Counted from the first letter of the stretch, positions 1 through 8,137 are shown. The stretch is 37,574 bases of DNA from Natronobiforma cellulositropha (GCF_025629245.1 NZ_JANZXN010000016.1:1-37574), one strand, 5' to 3'. Made by a program: numbers and translations. Notes: generated by a model from the letters alone, not told the origin.

Positions 1-285
1 CAGAGCGAGGAGGGTCGCCGCAATCCGGTCGGGATTTCTGTTCGCTGGAAGCGTCTGATAGCCACGCTCGCGATAGACGGTGTACTTCGCGAAGAGGCGA
101 GCCTCGGCTATCGATTCTTTTTCTTCGATTGTCCGCTCCTCTGCGTTGTCTGGGTACCCATTTTGCTTGTGGTATACTACCTTCCAATCGTCTTTTCTGA
201 TCGACATTTCGTGTACTACACCCGAATTATCGACAACGTCTATACCAACCCCTTCTTGGTTTTCACCAACCACCTCACCTTTCAT
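1..285 (-). CDS. Cassette partner protein, headless left cassette (3' part outside window)
   Basis: Partial gene of the partner family that follows every DUF4157 gene in this window; 95 codons are visible and the C-terminus lies beyond base 1. The reading begins MKGEVVGENQEGVGIDVVDN and contains the family hallmarks: a VDNSGVVHE segment near residue 22, a YHKQNGYP segment near 40 and a YRERGY motif near 76. The ATG overlaps the stop of the preceding tail gene (TGA 282-284 inside ATGA), so translation is probably coupled to it. The first 150 bases are AT-richer than the surrounding DNA, as in the other partners. No function is known to me. From the context it could be an immunity protein or a loading/chaperone partner for the upstream tail. 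Confidence 0.8.
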   Translation of the reverse strand, partial: MKGEVVGENQEGVGIDVVDNSGVVHEMSIRKDDWKVVYHKQNGYPDNAEERTIEEKESIAEARLFAKYTVYRERGYQTLPANRNPDRIAATLLAL

Positions 286-875
286 TTATTTTCACCACGA
301 ACCCCCGTTGGGTCTTCTTCGCTAGATACCTCGTGGCTCTGTCTCACAGACTCAACAGCTCCAGCCCACGCCTCAGCGAGCTGTTTGTATCCAACGTCGA
401 CCAGCAGGTCGTACACCTGACCTGCGCTCGCGCTACTGAGCGACCGAATTGGTTCGGCTCCAACGCGCTTGATGACCGCCGCCGCCCCGACGTGTGCGCC
501 AGCGGCGACTTCCGTCTGACCCGTGGTCGTCCAGATTGGACCACTTACGCCGACGAGTGCTAGCAAGTTCGCCGCTGCCCCGACGACCGTATCACTCTCC
601 GCCCGGTCCTCGACCATGTCACGACCACTATCTCTGACTGCTTCTCGAGGGTCGAGGCGCTCGAGCAGTGCCCCGAGGGTACTGTCGTCGGCTGTCGTTC
701 CGTCGAACTCCCCGTCTTCGAAGGCATCGAGCGTCGACTGTTGCGGGCCGTCGTCACCGATCGACAGACGCTGCACGTGAACGTCCATCCCTAATCGGTG
801 AGCTACCACCGGCACCTCTCCCTCGAGTGCCTTCCTCGCCACCTCGTCCGCTTCGCGCTCGAGTAGACACACCAT
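282..875 (-). CDS. Headless DUF4157-cassette tail (orphan C-terminal module)
   Basis: A 197-codon frame that keeps only the last piece of the DUF4157 domain: [13 protein letters not shown], then the [13 protein letters not shown] boundary at about residues 27-37. A variable tail of about 160 residues follows. The HELAH part is missing entirely. The tail has a hydrophobic run (VVGAAANLLALVGVSG) and a second Ala/Gly-rich stretch. It starts at an ATG only 8 bases after the stop of the previous partner gene and overlaps the next partner gene by ATGA, so the three genes read as one transcript. This is the layout of the orphan toxin-tail plus immunity modules found downstream of Rhs and CdiA genes. 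It may be translated by coupling or be a silent reservoir for recombination. No enzymatic motif is recognised. Confidence 0.65.
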   Translation of the reverse strand: MVCLLEREADEVARKALEGEVPVVAHRLGMDVHVQRLSIGDDGPQQSTLDAFEDGEFDGTTADDSTLGALLERLDPREAVRDSGRDMVEDRAESDTVVGAAANLLALVGVSGPIWTTTGQTEVAAGAHVGAAAVIKRVGAEPIRSLSSASAGQVYDLLVDVGYKQLAEAWAGAVESVRQSHEVSSEEDPTGVRGENK

Positions 876-883
876 CGAGACAC

Positions 884-1780
884 CTAAGAGGGGTCCCAGG
901 AGGTGATCGTCGCCTCCGGCGACCAGTACTCCTCGTAGAGGTCACAGAACGTCTGTGCCTGGAAACCGTCGTAGGTGCCCCAGCCCTGTGCCTGAAACGC
1001 TACTGGTGGCGTCAGCCCCATCAACAGAAAGCGGTCGCGAATCTGGTAGGCCAGGTGCGAGACGAGGTAGTGCTGGAAGGAGTCGACCTCGTCGGGATCG
1101 AACGCCAGCAGTTCGATCCGCGCGTCCGGTGCCCGCTCGAGCGGCTGGTCGGTGGGAATCGTCTGCTGGCTACCACGGCCGTCGTTGTACAGATAGCCCA
1201 GCCCAGAAACCGCCTCGAGGTCGAACTCGAGTGCGTCGAGGTCGTCGTCGGTCAGGTCACCGGCCTGGGTGAACAGCGAGGAGTCGAGTGGGCCATCGAA
1301 GTGAGCCCGAAACTGCTCGAGAACCGGCGGGTCGAACTCGAGCGGGTCCGGTTCGAGATAGAGGTCCTGCCGGTAGACGATCGCCCCGTCCGGATCGGCG
1401 TCGGCGAACGGCAACTCGACGCTCGAGCCGTCGTAGTGGCTCCGTAACTGCCTCTCGAGGTCGCCGAACGACGCCTCGAACGACGCACTCGAGAGGCGCG
1501 TCAGTGCCAACAGGGCGGCGAGAATCCGGTCGGGGTTCTCCGTCGACGGCACGGTGTCGTAGCCGCGCTCGCGGTAGACGTACCACTGTGCGTAGCGGCG
1601 GGCCTGTTCACCGTACTCGGTCTGGGTTCTGGTGCGCTTGGCAGGGTTGTTGGGATATGGGTCGCACTTATGGAACCTAATCTCACCAGTAGCCGTCATC
1701 TCGATCAAATGCTCTACATCATTGTTATCGATGATGCTGAGGCCAACACGTTCGGATTCTCCTGTTATGAGTGCGTCCAT
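884..1780 (-). CDS. Cassette partner protein, left full cassette
   Basis: 298-aa acidic protein without signal peptide or membrane segment, starting 2 bases after the stop of the left DUF4157 gene. The N-terminal third is shared with the other partners (IIDNNDVEHLIEM near residue 17, QARRYAQWYVYRERGY near 59-74, FGDL near 107). The middle is variable. The C-terminal part is again conserved (PLERAPDARIELL, then a YQIRDRFLLMGLTPP stretch near 250). The closest relative in the window is the partner at 33628-34533; both begin MDA-I-TGES. Constant ends with a variable middle suggest a common fold adapted to different tails. An immunity protein or an effector chaperone/adaptor are the main options; the sequence alone does not decide. 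Confidence 0.8.
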   Translation of the reverse strand: MDALITGESERVGLSIIDNNDVEHLIEMTATGEIRFHKCDPYPNNPAKRTRTQTEYGEQARRYAQWYVYRERGYDTVPSTENPDRILAALLALTRLSSASFEASFGDLERQLRSHYDGSSVELPFADADPDGAIVYRQDLYLEPDPLEFDPPVLEQFRAHFDGPLDSSLFTQAGDLTDDDLDALEFDLEAVSGLGYLYNDGRGSQQTIPTDQPLERAPDARIELLAFDPDEVDSFQHYLVSHLAYQIRDRFLLMGLTPPVAFQAQGWGTYDGFQAQTFCDLYEEYWSPEATITSWDPS

Positions 1781-1782
1781 TG

Positions 1783-3240
1783 CTACTCTCTCCTCGATCG
1801 TGCGTCGCCAGTCGATTCTGTATCACCGTACCAGGTGCCTGCACGAATTTCTTTTTCGATCTGTTTTGCGCGCTCGGCCAGCGAGCCGCTCGAGTTCGAC
1901 CAGATCTGACGGACATCGTCCCAGCCAGAGATCGCTCTGCGGCGAACGCGGCCGACTGCCTGGGTTCCGATCTCGTCGACATCGACGCCTTTCGCCTTCC
2001 CTGCGAGCGAAGAGGCTGCAACGAACGTTCCGAGTGTCGTCGCCGAGAGGACGCCCTTGACCACCGACCAGGAGAGGCTATCCCACCGGTCGGTACTGAT
2101 GTTGCCGTGTAACTCGAGTCGCTGGTCCTCGGTGAGACCGACATCCGAGAGGTCGGCATTGACCGATGCAGCCAGGGCGTCGACTTCGGATTTGAGATCG
2201 CCGATAGACGGACCACGTTGTGCCAGTTCGGCCGCAACGGGTGACTCGGAAGCAGCGGCCTGCACCGACTCTTTCTTTTTCACCTGGCTCTGAACGTCCT
2301 GTTTCTCGAGGACCTCACCGGCGACACCGTGGAGGAAGCCGATGCGGTTGGCGTTCTGGCCCTGTCGGAACTCACTGACCTCACCGCTGTCGTTCTCGCT
2401 CTCGAAGAGTGCCAGCGCCTCGAACGTCTTCTCCTCTGGAATTCGTTGTACGTGGACATCCATCCCCAGTCGGTGAGCTACCACTGGCTCCTCACCTTCG
2501 AGTGCCTTCCTCGCCACCTCGTCCGCTTCGCGCTCGAGCGCTGGGTCGGGGTCGATCACCAGCGAACTCCCCTCCTGCGGGAGCATACTGATCTGACCGC
2601 CGGTCTGCTGTCGCACGTGAGCCAGCTCGTGCGCGAGCAGATATTTGCCTTCAGGACTCTCCGGCTTGTACTCGCCGCGGTTGAACACCACGTGGTTACC
2701 AGTCGTGAAGGCGCGTGCCTCGAGTGCGCTCGCGGCTTTCGCCGCTTCTGGACCGGTGTGAAGCTGCACGTCACTGAAGGACTCGCCCATGCGCGTTTCC
2801 ATCTCCTCGCGGACGGAACCCTCGAGCGGCTTTCCAGGCTGTGAAATCACGCGCCGAACCACGTCGGGTGTCGCGGTCTCACCTGCTAAATCGCTCTCGG
2901 CCTGCGCCTCCACCGAGCGCATGGCACTCGGTGTGTCGAGTTCGACGCCCGCCGCCCGGCTCCGCGCTCGAGCGACGCGAACATGCTCGCCCGTCGGCGT
3001 GTTTATGCCTTCAGGCAGTTCACCGCGTTCGCCCCACCGTTGGACCTGCTCGAAGCCACGGGTCTGGATCAGCCGGTCGAGCTGGGCCGCCTGCTCGGGC
3101 GAGGGTCGCAGTACGCTCGAGAGATACTGGTGTGGGCGAGTTCCGCCCTGTGTCTGGGGCTGCGCTCGAGCGCGCCGTGTTCGTTCGTTGTTCTCACTAT
3201 CGTCGTTCGACCGGTCGCGCCGATCACGGTCGAAACTCAC
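1783..3240 (-). CDS. DUF4157 polymorphic toxin-like protein, left copy
   Basis: 485 aa. Residues 1-130 are a charged, conserved leader (SFDRDRRDRSNDD at the start). Residues about 131-245 form the DUF4157 domain, with the zinc-protease-like motif HELAH at 204-208 and a possible third ligand in EREAD at 236-240. The constant part ends at HVQR (263-266). A unique tail of 219 residues follows, with a lysine/glutamine-rich stretch, then a hydrophobic Gly/Ala run (VVKGVLSATTLGTFVAASS) and a basic helical end. The start is GTG: an in-frame TGA lies two codons upstream, and GAGGTG sits six bases before the GTG. DUF4157 is known from polymorphic toxins and from effectors of extracellular contractile injection systems. 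No catalytic motif is recognised in the tail; a membrane-active role is a guess. Confidence 0.85.
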   Translation of the reverse strand: MSFDRDRRDRSNDDSENNERTRRARAQPQTQGGTRPHQYLSSVLRPSPEQAAQLDRLIQTRGFEQVQRWGERGELPEGINTPTGEHVRVARARSRAAGVELDTPSAMRSVEAQAESDLAGETATPDVVRRVISQPGKPLEGSVREEMETRMGESFSDVQLHTGPEAAKAASALEARAFTTGNHVVFNRGEYKPESPEGKYLLAHELAHVRQQTGGQISMLPQEGSSLVIDPDPALEREADEVARKALEGEEPVVAHRLGMDVHVQRIPEEKTFEALALFESENDSGEVSEFRQGQNANRIGFLHGVAGEVLEKQDVQSQVKKKESVQAAASESPVAAELAQRGPSIGDLKSEVDALAASVNADLSDVGLTEDQRLELHGNISTDRWDSLSWSVVKGVLSATTLGTFVAASSLAGKAKGVDVDEIGTQAVGRVRRRAISGWDDVRQIWSNSSGSLAERAKQIEKEIRAGTWYGDTESTGDARSRRE

Positions 3241-3299
3241 CTGTCACACCTCGACTGTGGGGACATCGGTAATTATCTCTCCGTTACGAGTCGGTTGTA

Positions 3300-3326
3300 T
3301 TAACTGTTGGTAATCGAACACTCGAG
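3300..3326 (-). promoter_or_regulatory. 27-bp conserved cassette upstream element, left copy
   Basis: On the minus strand it reads CTCGAGTGTTCG, a short variable stretch, then CAACAGTTAA. Its final TTAA begins exactly 63 bases before the GTG of the left DUF4157 gene, as in the three right-hand copies. A second conserved block (GATAATTACC, then G or A, then ATG) and GAGGTG lie between it and the gene. It is probably the promoter or an operator. Confidence 0.6.
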
Positions 3327-3419
3327 CGGACACGCGCTCTCACTCGAGTCCGTCGACGCCGCCCATCACCAACACCCATTTCCAGAAATTATATGTATCT
3401 CTTCGTGAAACTCACACCT

Positions 3420-3516
3420 GGAAGCCGCGCCCACCGCACGCCGGTTGGGGTACGCCTTCAGAAAGTACCCCGGGTGCTAGCACCACCCGAGGCGTGGCTT
3501 CCAACCCGCAAGGGTT
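3420..3516 (+). ncRNA. Candidate structured RNA (possibly an IS200/IS605-type right-end relic)
   Basis: This is the main content of the 449-bp gap 3304-3752. Bases 3420-3431 pair with 3491-3502 in a 12-pair stem with one G-U. Inside are a 7-pair hairpin (GGGGTAC 3447-3453 with GTACCCC 3465-3471) and the palindrome GGTGCTAGCACC (3473-3484). Next to the stem is AACCC-GCAA-GGGTT (3503-3516), a perfect GNRA tetraloop hairpin. A TATA-like TTATATGTA at 3389-3397 lies the right distance upstream for a start at the stem. A CCTTTTAAGG box on the minus strand near 3549-3558 leaves the opposite orientation open. I do not recognise the RNA family. The GAGGAGCCATGAC after the last hairpin vaguely resembles right ends of haloarchaeal TnpB elements; no tnpB is present. 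Confidence 0.4.
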
Positions 3517-3752
3517 CGAGGAGCCATGACTCTATACCAACCACGCGACCTTAAAAGGCTCGCATACGCACGATACAGCCCGCGAAACGCCCATTTGCAG
3601 AGTGACGACGCCCGCCCACGGAGCGACGGGTTCCCGGTGGCTCGAGCAGATGCACGACACACTCGAGTCGCGACTCGCATCCGACAGTCGTCGCTGACAC
3701 GTGAGGAACGTGATTCGGGACGATCCTCGAGAGTGAGAATCGCGGGGAGACG

Positions 3753-3962
3753 ATGACCGAAGAGTACGGCCGCTGGGGTGGCGAGGAGTGGAATCCGCCG
3801 CGCTGTCCCCACTGTGAGAGCGTGGTCGTCGGCGTGACCGCCACCGGCCCGTTCACCATCGTCGCCTCCTGTGGCTGTTATCTCAGCCAGAACGAAGCAG
3901 CGCGGTTGCGAACCGAAGACGACGGTGAACGGGAGTCCTCGAGCGACTCTTCAGCCGTCTAA
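3753..3962 (+). CDS. Small zinc-ribbon protein
   Basis: 69-aa protein with CPHC at residues 18-21 and CGC at 40-42, which could bind one zinc ion, followed by an acidic Ser/Glu-rich tail. Small CPxC proteins of this type are common and largely uncharacterised in haloarchaea. The ATG follows GGGGAG at a good ribosome-binding distance. It stands alone, upstream of the MFS gene with about 75 bases between. Real coding is likely from the conserved cysteine pattern and codon usage; the function is unknown. Confidence 0.7.
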   Translation: MTEEYGRWGGEEWNPPRCPHCESVVVGVTATGPFTIVASCGCYLSQNEAARLRTEDDGERESSSDSSAV

Positions 3963-4036
3963 CACGGGTCTCGAGACGTTTCAGCCACGAAACCGGTGGC
4001 CCCAAGAGAGACGGTCTCTCGAGTGAGAAACGGGCT

Positions 4037-5227
4037 ATGGCAGGGGGAGCTAGCGAGGCGCTTCGGGGACGGACGGGCGTGTTCGTCTCGATCTGTGCGC
4101 TCTCGTTTCTGGTGAATTTCGGACGCATCTCGTTCGCACCGCTGGTCGACGTCTTCATCCGCTCGGGGGTGAGTCCGGCGACGGCGGGTCTCGCGGCGAC
4201 GGCCGTCTGGGTGGGGAGTGCGCTCACCCGCCTCCCGACGGGCTACCTGCTCACGTTCGTCGAGCGCCACCGCGTCATCGTCGGCATGGGGGTCTTTCTG
4301 ACCGCGGCGGCGGCGTTCACCGCCCTCTCGCCGGACATCTGGTTCACCATCGGCGGGGCGTTCCTGATCGGTCTCGCCACCGGCGTCTTCTTCATCGCGG
4401 CGAACCCCCTGGTGAGCGAACTCTACCCCGAGCGGGTCGGCATGGCCGTCAGCCTCCGGGGGATGTCCTCACAGATCGCGGCGGTCACGGCCCCATTCCT
4501 GGTCGCGCTCGCCATCGTCCTCGGCTCCTGGCGCTACGGCTTCTGGGGGCTGACGGTGCTCGCCGCGTTCGTGACCGTCGTCTTCGCGCTCGCGGTGAGG
4601 CGTGCGGAGTTACCGACGGCGGGCGTCGACGACCGCGACCTCTTCGGAGCCATCCGCGACCAACAGCAGTTGATCCTCACCGGCATCCTCTTCGTCGGCG
4701 TCGCTGGCTTCGTCTGGCAGGGTGTGTTCAACTTCTACGTCACCTACCTCGGCACCCAGGGACTCTCGGCGGGCGTCGCGAGCAGCCTCCTGACCGTCAC
4801 CTTCGCCGCGGGCGTCCCCTCCTTTCTCGTCGCCGGCCGTCTCGCCGACCGCGTCCCGTACCTCACGCTCCTGTGTGGGATTCTCACCGGCTTCGTCGTC
4901 TGCCTGTTCGCACTCACCCTCGTCGAGGGCCTGCTCGCCATCGCGCTGGTCTCGATCACCCTCGGGTTCGTCGTCCACGGTCTCTTCCCCATCGCCGACG
5001 CCTACCTCTTAGAGACCCTCCCCGACGAGAACCGCTCGAGCGCCTACTCGGGGTTCAGCGCGACGATGATGCTGATGCAAGCGCCGGGGAGCGTCGCGGT
5101 CGGTGCCCTGGCCCAGGCAGGGGTCACGTACACGGCCGTCTTCCGGGCGTACGCCGTCGTCGTCGCACTCCTCACGCTCTGTCTCGCCCTCGCCGCACGC
5201 CGGGGGCGACTCCCGACGGGCGGGTGA
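4037..5227 (+). CDS. Major facilitator superfamily transporter
   Basis: 396-aa hydrophobic protein with about 12 membrane helices in two halves separated by a polar loop around residues 190-215 (ELPTAGVDDRDLFGAIRDQQ). This is the usual MFS layout and length. The short cytoplasmic loop after helix 2 (TRLPTGYLLTFVERHR) and its counterpart in the second half (FLVAGRLADRVPY) match the MFS loop 2-3 and 8-9 signatures. The substrate cannot be told from sequence. It has its own intergenic regions on both sides and no obvious operon partner. Confidence 0.9.
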   Translation: MAGGASEALRGRTGVFVSICALSFLVNFGRISFAPLVDVFIRSGVSPATAGLAATAVWVGSALTRLPTGYLLTFVERHRVIVGMGVFLTAAAAFTALSPDIWFTIGGAFLIGLATGVFFIAANPLVSELYPERVGMAVSLRGMSSQIAAVTAPFLVALAIVLGSWRYGFWGLTVLAAFVTVVFALAVRRAELPTAGVDDRDLFGAIRDQQQLILTGILFVGVAGFVWQGVFNFYVTYLGTQGLSAGVASSLLTVTFAAGVPSFLVAGRLADRVPYLTLLCGILTGFVVCLFALTLVEGLLAIALVSITLGFVVHGLFPIADAYLLETLPDENRSSAYSGFSATMMLMQAPGSVAVGALAQAGVTYTAVFRAYAVVVALLTLCLALAARRGRLPTGG

Positions 5228-5328
5228 GCGTACGCGGGGACTCGCTCGAGCGAGCATACACGACCGTGGTGTAACCACGTGTTCAGAACGACCGAAATAC
5301 CCATACTTGTGGAATTGTGCGTATCCGT

Positions 5329-6039
5329 ATGAACCGAGCCGAGAAGGCCGCCCTCCAGCTGCGTGCCGTCGACGTGTTACGGATGCTCAAACAGACACGC
5401 ACCTACGACGAACTCGCGGCGCGGACCGACCTGCCGGCGGGCGACCTCAACCGCTACGTCAACGGCCACGTCCTCCCGAGTGCCGACCGCGCTCGAGCGG
5501 TCGTCGAGGACATCGGCCGCGAGGCGCTCGCGGCGGAACTCGACGCGCGCATCCGCGTCGACGCGGAGGGCTACGTCGACAACACCGGCGTCGTCTTCGA
5601 CCAGCCGTTTCTCGACCTCGTCGCGCCGGTCGTCGCCGAGGCGTTCGACTTCGGCCGCCCGGACGTGGTGCTGACGGCGGCAACCGACGGGATCACCGTC
5701 GCCTCCTCGCTCGCGGGCTACTACGGTGTGCGGTGTGCCTACGCGAAGAAACACAAAGAGACCGCCGTCGAGGAGTTCATCGAAGCCAGAGCGCGCCTCG
5801 AGTCGGGAATCGAACTCACCTACTACCTCCCGGCGTCGGCGATTCGCCCCGGCGAGTCGGTGCTCGTCGTCGACGACCTGATCCGCTCGGGCGAGACGCA
5901 GGAACTCCTCTTAGACATCGTCGGAACCGCCGACGCCGAGGTCGCCGGTGTCTTCGCGCTCATCGCCGCGGGCGCGGACGGCATCGACCGGGCGGCAGAG
6001 CGAACCCGCGCGCCGGTCGGTGCGCTGACGACGGTCTGA
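5329..6039 (+). CDS. HTH plus phosphoribosyltransferase-fold regulator
   Basis: 236 aa from ATG 5329; a GTG 12 bases upstream would add four residues. The N-terminal 60 residues form a helix-turn-helix-like region (TYDELAARTDLPAGDLNRYV). The rest is a type I phosphoribosyltransferase fold with the PRPP-binding loop VLVVDDLIRSGET near residue 180. Fusion of a DNA-binding domain to a PRTase usually marks a purine- or sugar-responsive transcription regulator; archaeal GfcR is a known relative in concept. The N-terminus differs from GfcR as I remember it, so no symbol is given. An enzymatic purine PRTase role is the alternative. Confidence 0.8.
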   Translation: MNRAEKAALQLRAVDVLRMLKQTRTYDELAARTDLPAGDLNRYVNGHVLPSADRARAVVEDIGREALAAELDARIRVDAEGYVDNTGVVFDQPFLDLVAPVVAEAFDFGRPDVVLTAATDGITVASSLAGYYGVRCAYAKKHKETAVEEFIEARARLESGIELTYYLPASAIRPGESVLVVDDLIRSGETQELLLDIVGTADAEVAGVFALIAAGADGIDRAAERTRAPVGALTTV

Positions 6040-6112
6040 GAACGGAGGTTCCGAACGCGAACACACCCACCGACCGGGAAGCGTATAGTCGGCGCGTTCG
6101 AACCGCACAGTC

Positions 6113-7525
6113 ATGCGAGAGCGGGCGGATACACCACGAGAACGGAGTGAGGGCCAGCGCAGTGGGGTCCGCGAGTGCGACGGAACCGACCACACCGGTC
6201 TCAGCAGACGCCGCGTACTGCAGGCGGCGGGACTCGCGAGCGTCGGCACGGTCGGGCTCGCGGGGTGTACGGCCCTGCGCTCGAGCGGGACCTACGACCC
6301 GGACCAGGCGGCGTTCGACCCGCCGGTTCGCGCCCCCGAGGAGTCCTACCTCGAGAACGCGACGATGTTCCGTGGCGGATTGCGCAGGCTCGGCTACTAC
6401 CCCGATGAGACCGTCCCCGAGGCGGTGCGCGTCGACTGGCAGCTCCCGGTCAACTACGTCAGACACAACGCCGCGAAGGCGAGTCCGGTCCCCACACCGG
6501 ACGGGGGGACGGTCGTGATCCCGGCCGATACGGGGCGCGTCCACGCCGTCTCACCGCGTGGGGAGTTCCGCTGGACGCTCGAGACGGCGGCGACGGTCCA
6601 GGGCTTTCACGCGAGTCCGATCGTCGTCGACGGCGTCGCCTACGTGGGCGACTACGGCGGGGCGGACCGGGGCAACACCGCCTCGATGCACGCCATCGAC
6701 ACCGAGACGGGCGAGCACGTCTGGGAGGCCGACGGCTTCGACAGCGCGGTCGCCATCGGCTCGAGTGCGGCCTACTGGGACGGCTACCTCTACGTCGTCT
6801 GTGAGTACCGGCGCACCGAGTCGGGTGCGCTCTACGTCCTCGACGCCGAGACGGGCGACGAACTGTGGAGCGACCACCGGATCGACGGGATGCCCCACCC
6901 GACCGTCGCGATCGATCCGGCAGCAGAACGGCTGCTCACCGGGTCGAACGACGGCGTCTGTTACTGCTGGGAGTTCCCCTCACTCGAGTTCGAGTGGGGC
7001 TTCCAGACCGGCGGCGAGATCAAAGGGCCAATCGCGACCCACGACGGGGGCGCGTTCGTCGGCTCGTGGGACGGGTCGGTCTACCGGGTGTCGCTCGCCG
7101 ACGGCACGGAGGAGTGGTCGTTCGAGACCGAGAACATCGTCATGTCGGCACCCGCCGTCGACCCCGAGGCGGGCATCGTCTACGTCGGCAGCGACGACTG
7201 GCGCGTCTACGCCCTCGAGACCGACACCGGCGACGAGGTGTGGTCGCGGACGCTCGACGGCCGCGTGATGAGCGCCGTCTCGGTCACCGCGGACGCCGTC
7301 CTCGCCGGAACCAACGGGAACAGCCTCTACGCGCTCGAGAAAGACACCGGCGAGGTTCGCTGGCGGGTGACGGGCACCGGCGACGCGACGAGCGAGGCGC
7401 GCGTTCACGATGGCCGGATCTACTACGCAGAGCGCGCGGCGCTCTCGAACGAGTGGGACGACGACCCCGAGACGACCGTACTCGAGGCACCCGGCCACGC
7501 CTACTGTCTGGTCGCCGACGAGTAG
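6113..7525 (+). CDS. Tat-exported PQQ-type beta-propeller lipoprotein
   Basis: 470 aa. The N-terminus has a twin-arginine motif (SRRRVLQ near residue 34) followed by a hydrophobic stretch and a lipobox LAGC, so it is probably exported folded and lipid-anchored. The remainder is a series of PQQ-enzyme/BamB-like repeats, each near 40 residues, with the typical DTETGEHVW, DAETGDELW, DTDTGDEVW and KDTGEVRW blade ends. It looks like an eight-bladed-type propeller used as a scaffold. There are no quinoprotein dehydrogenase catalytic motifs, so a scaffolding or binding role is more likely than an enzyme. Confidence 0.9.
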   Translation: MRERADTPRERSEGQRSGVRECDGTDHTGLSRRRVLQAAGLASVGTVGLAGCTALRSSGTYDPDQAAFDPPVRAPEESYLENATMFRGGLRRLGYYPDETVPEAVRVDWQLPVNYVRHNAAKASPVPTPDGGTVVIPADTGRVHAVSPRGEFRWTLETAATVQGFHASPIVVDGVAYVGDYGGADRGNTASMHAIDTETGEHVWEADGFDSAVAIGSSAAYWDGYLYVVCEYRRTESGALYVLDAETGDELWSDHRIDGMPHPTVAIDPAAERLLTGSNDGVCYCWEFPSLEFEWGFQTGGEIKGPIATHDGGAFVGSWDGSVYRVSLADGTEEWSFETENIVMSAPAVDPEAGIVYVGSDDWRVYALETDTGDEVWSRTLDGRVMSAVSVTADAVLAGTNGNSLYALEKDTGEVRWRVTGTGDATSEARVHDGRIYYAERAALSNEWDDDPETTVLEAPGHAYCLVADE

Positions 7526-7960
7526 TTAGCGGACGATGGTGACCGGGACGGGCGAGCGCCGGGCGACCGTCTCGGCGACGCTCCCGAGGAGGAGGCGACT
7601 CGCGCCCGTCCGGCCGTGGCTGCCGATGACGACGTGGTCGACGTCGTGTTCCTCGACGTACTCGACGATCGACCGGGGGACGTTGCCGATGACTTCGTCG
7701 GTCTCGAGTTCGACGCCCGCCTCTCCGGCCTGTTTCGCCGCCCGCTCGAGTAGCTCCGCCGAACGGCGTCGGTGACTCTCGAGGACCTGCTCGTAGTTGG
7801 CCATCGCACCCATCTCGAGACCGGTCGCCGCGTAGAAGTCTGCGGGGTCCAGCACGTGGACGGCGGTGAGTGTCGCGTCGCCGTACGTTTCGATGGCGAA
7901 CTCGAGGGCCTGTGCGGCGTGGTCGGAGTTATCGATCGGGACGAGAACGTGTGTCGTCAT
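7526..7960 (-). CDS. Universal stress protein UspA family
   Basis: 144 aa, a single Usp domain. It begins MTTHVLVPIDNSDHA and ends with the ATP-binding signature GSHGRTGASRLLLGS followed by PVPVTIVR. Usp domains of this subclass bind ATP and are linked to stress survival; haloarchaea carry many paralogues. The gene converges on the propeller lipoprotein with no intergenic gap. The open frame extends far upstream of ATG 7960, but that part has shadow-like composition and lies antisense to the rhodanese gene, so the ATG start is preferred. Confidence 0.95.
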   Translation of the reverse strand: MTTHVLVPIDNSDHAAQALEFAIETYGDATLTAVHVLDPADFYAATGLEMGAMANYEQVLESHRRRSAELLERAAKQAGEAGVELETDEVIGNVPRSIVEYVEEHDVDHVVIGSHGRTGASRLLLGSVAETVARRSPVPVTIVR

Positions 7961-8137
7961 GACCGAGACGACACCCGCGCGGAGAATAAGTACTCGCCTT
8001 CCAGCCATCCGCAGGAACGACGAGGACGCAGGTGGGCAAAAACTGAGGGACGAAGCGACGGAATCGAGCGCAGGACACCACGTGCGGGCGAGGTGGTCTA
8101 CGGACCGGGATATAACGGTACCGAACGCCAACAGTCG

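Noticed and set aside
668-1447. 259-codon plus-strand open frame
   Set aside because: It lies antisense to the partner gene at 884-1780, is Arg-rich with no recognisable domain, and the minus-strand frame has clear paralogues in the window.
3477-3812. 111-codon minus-strand frame over the structured RNA region
   Set aside because: Arg/Ser-rich composition, no domain, overlaps the inverted repeats and the zinc-ribbon gene start; more likely non-coding.
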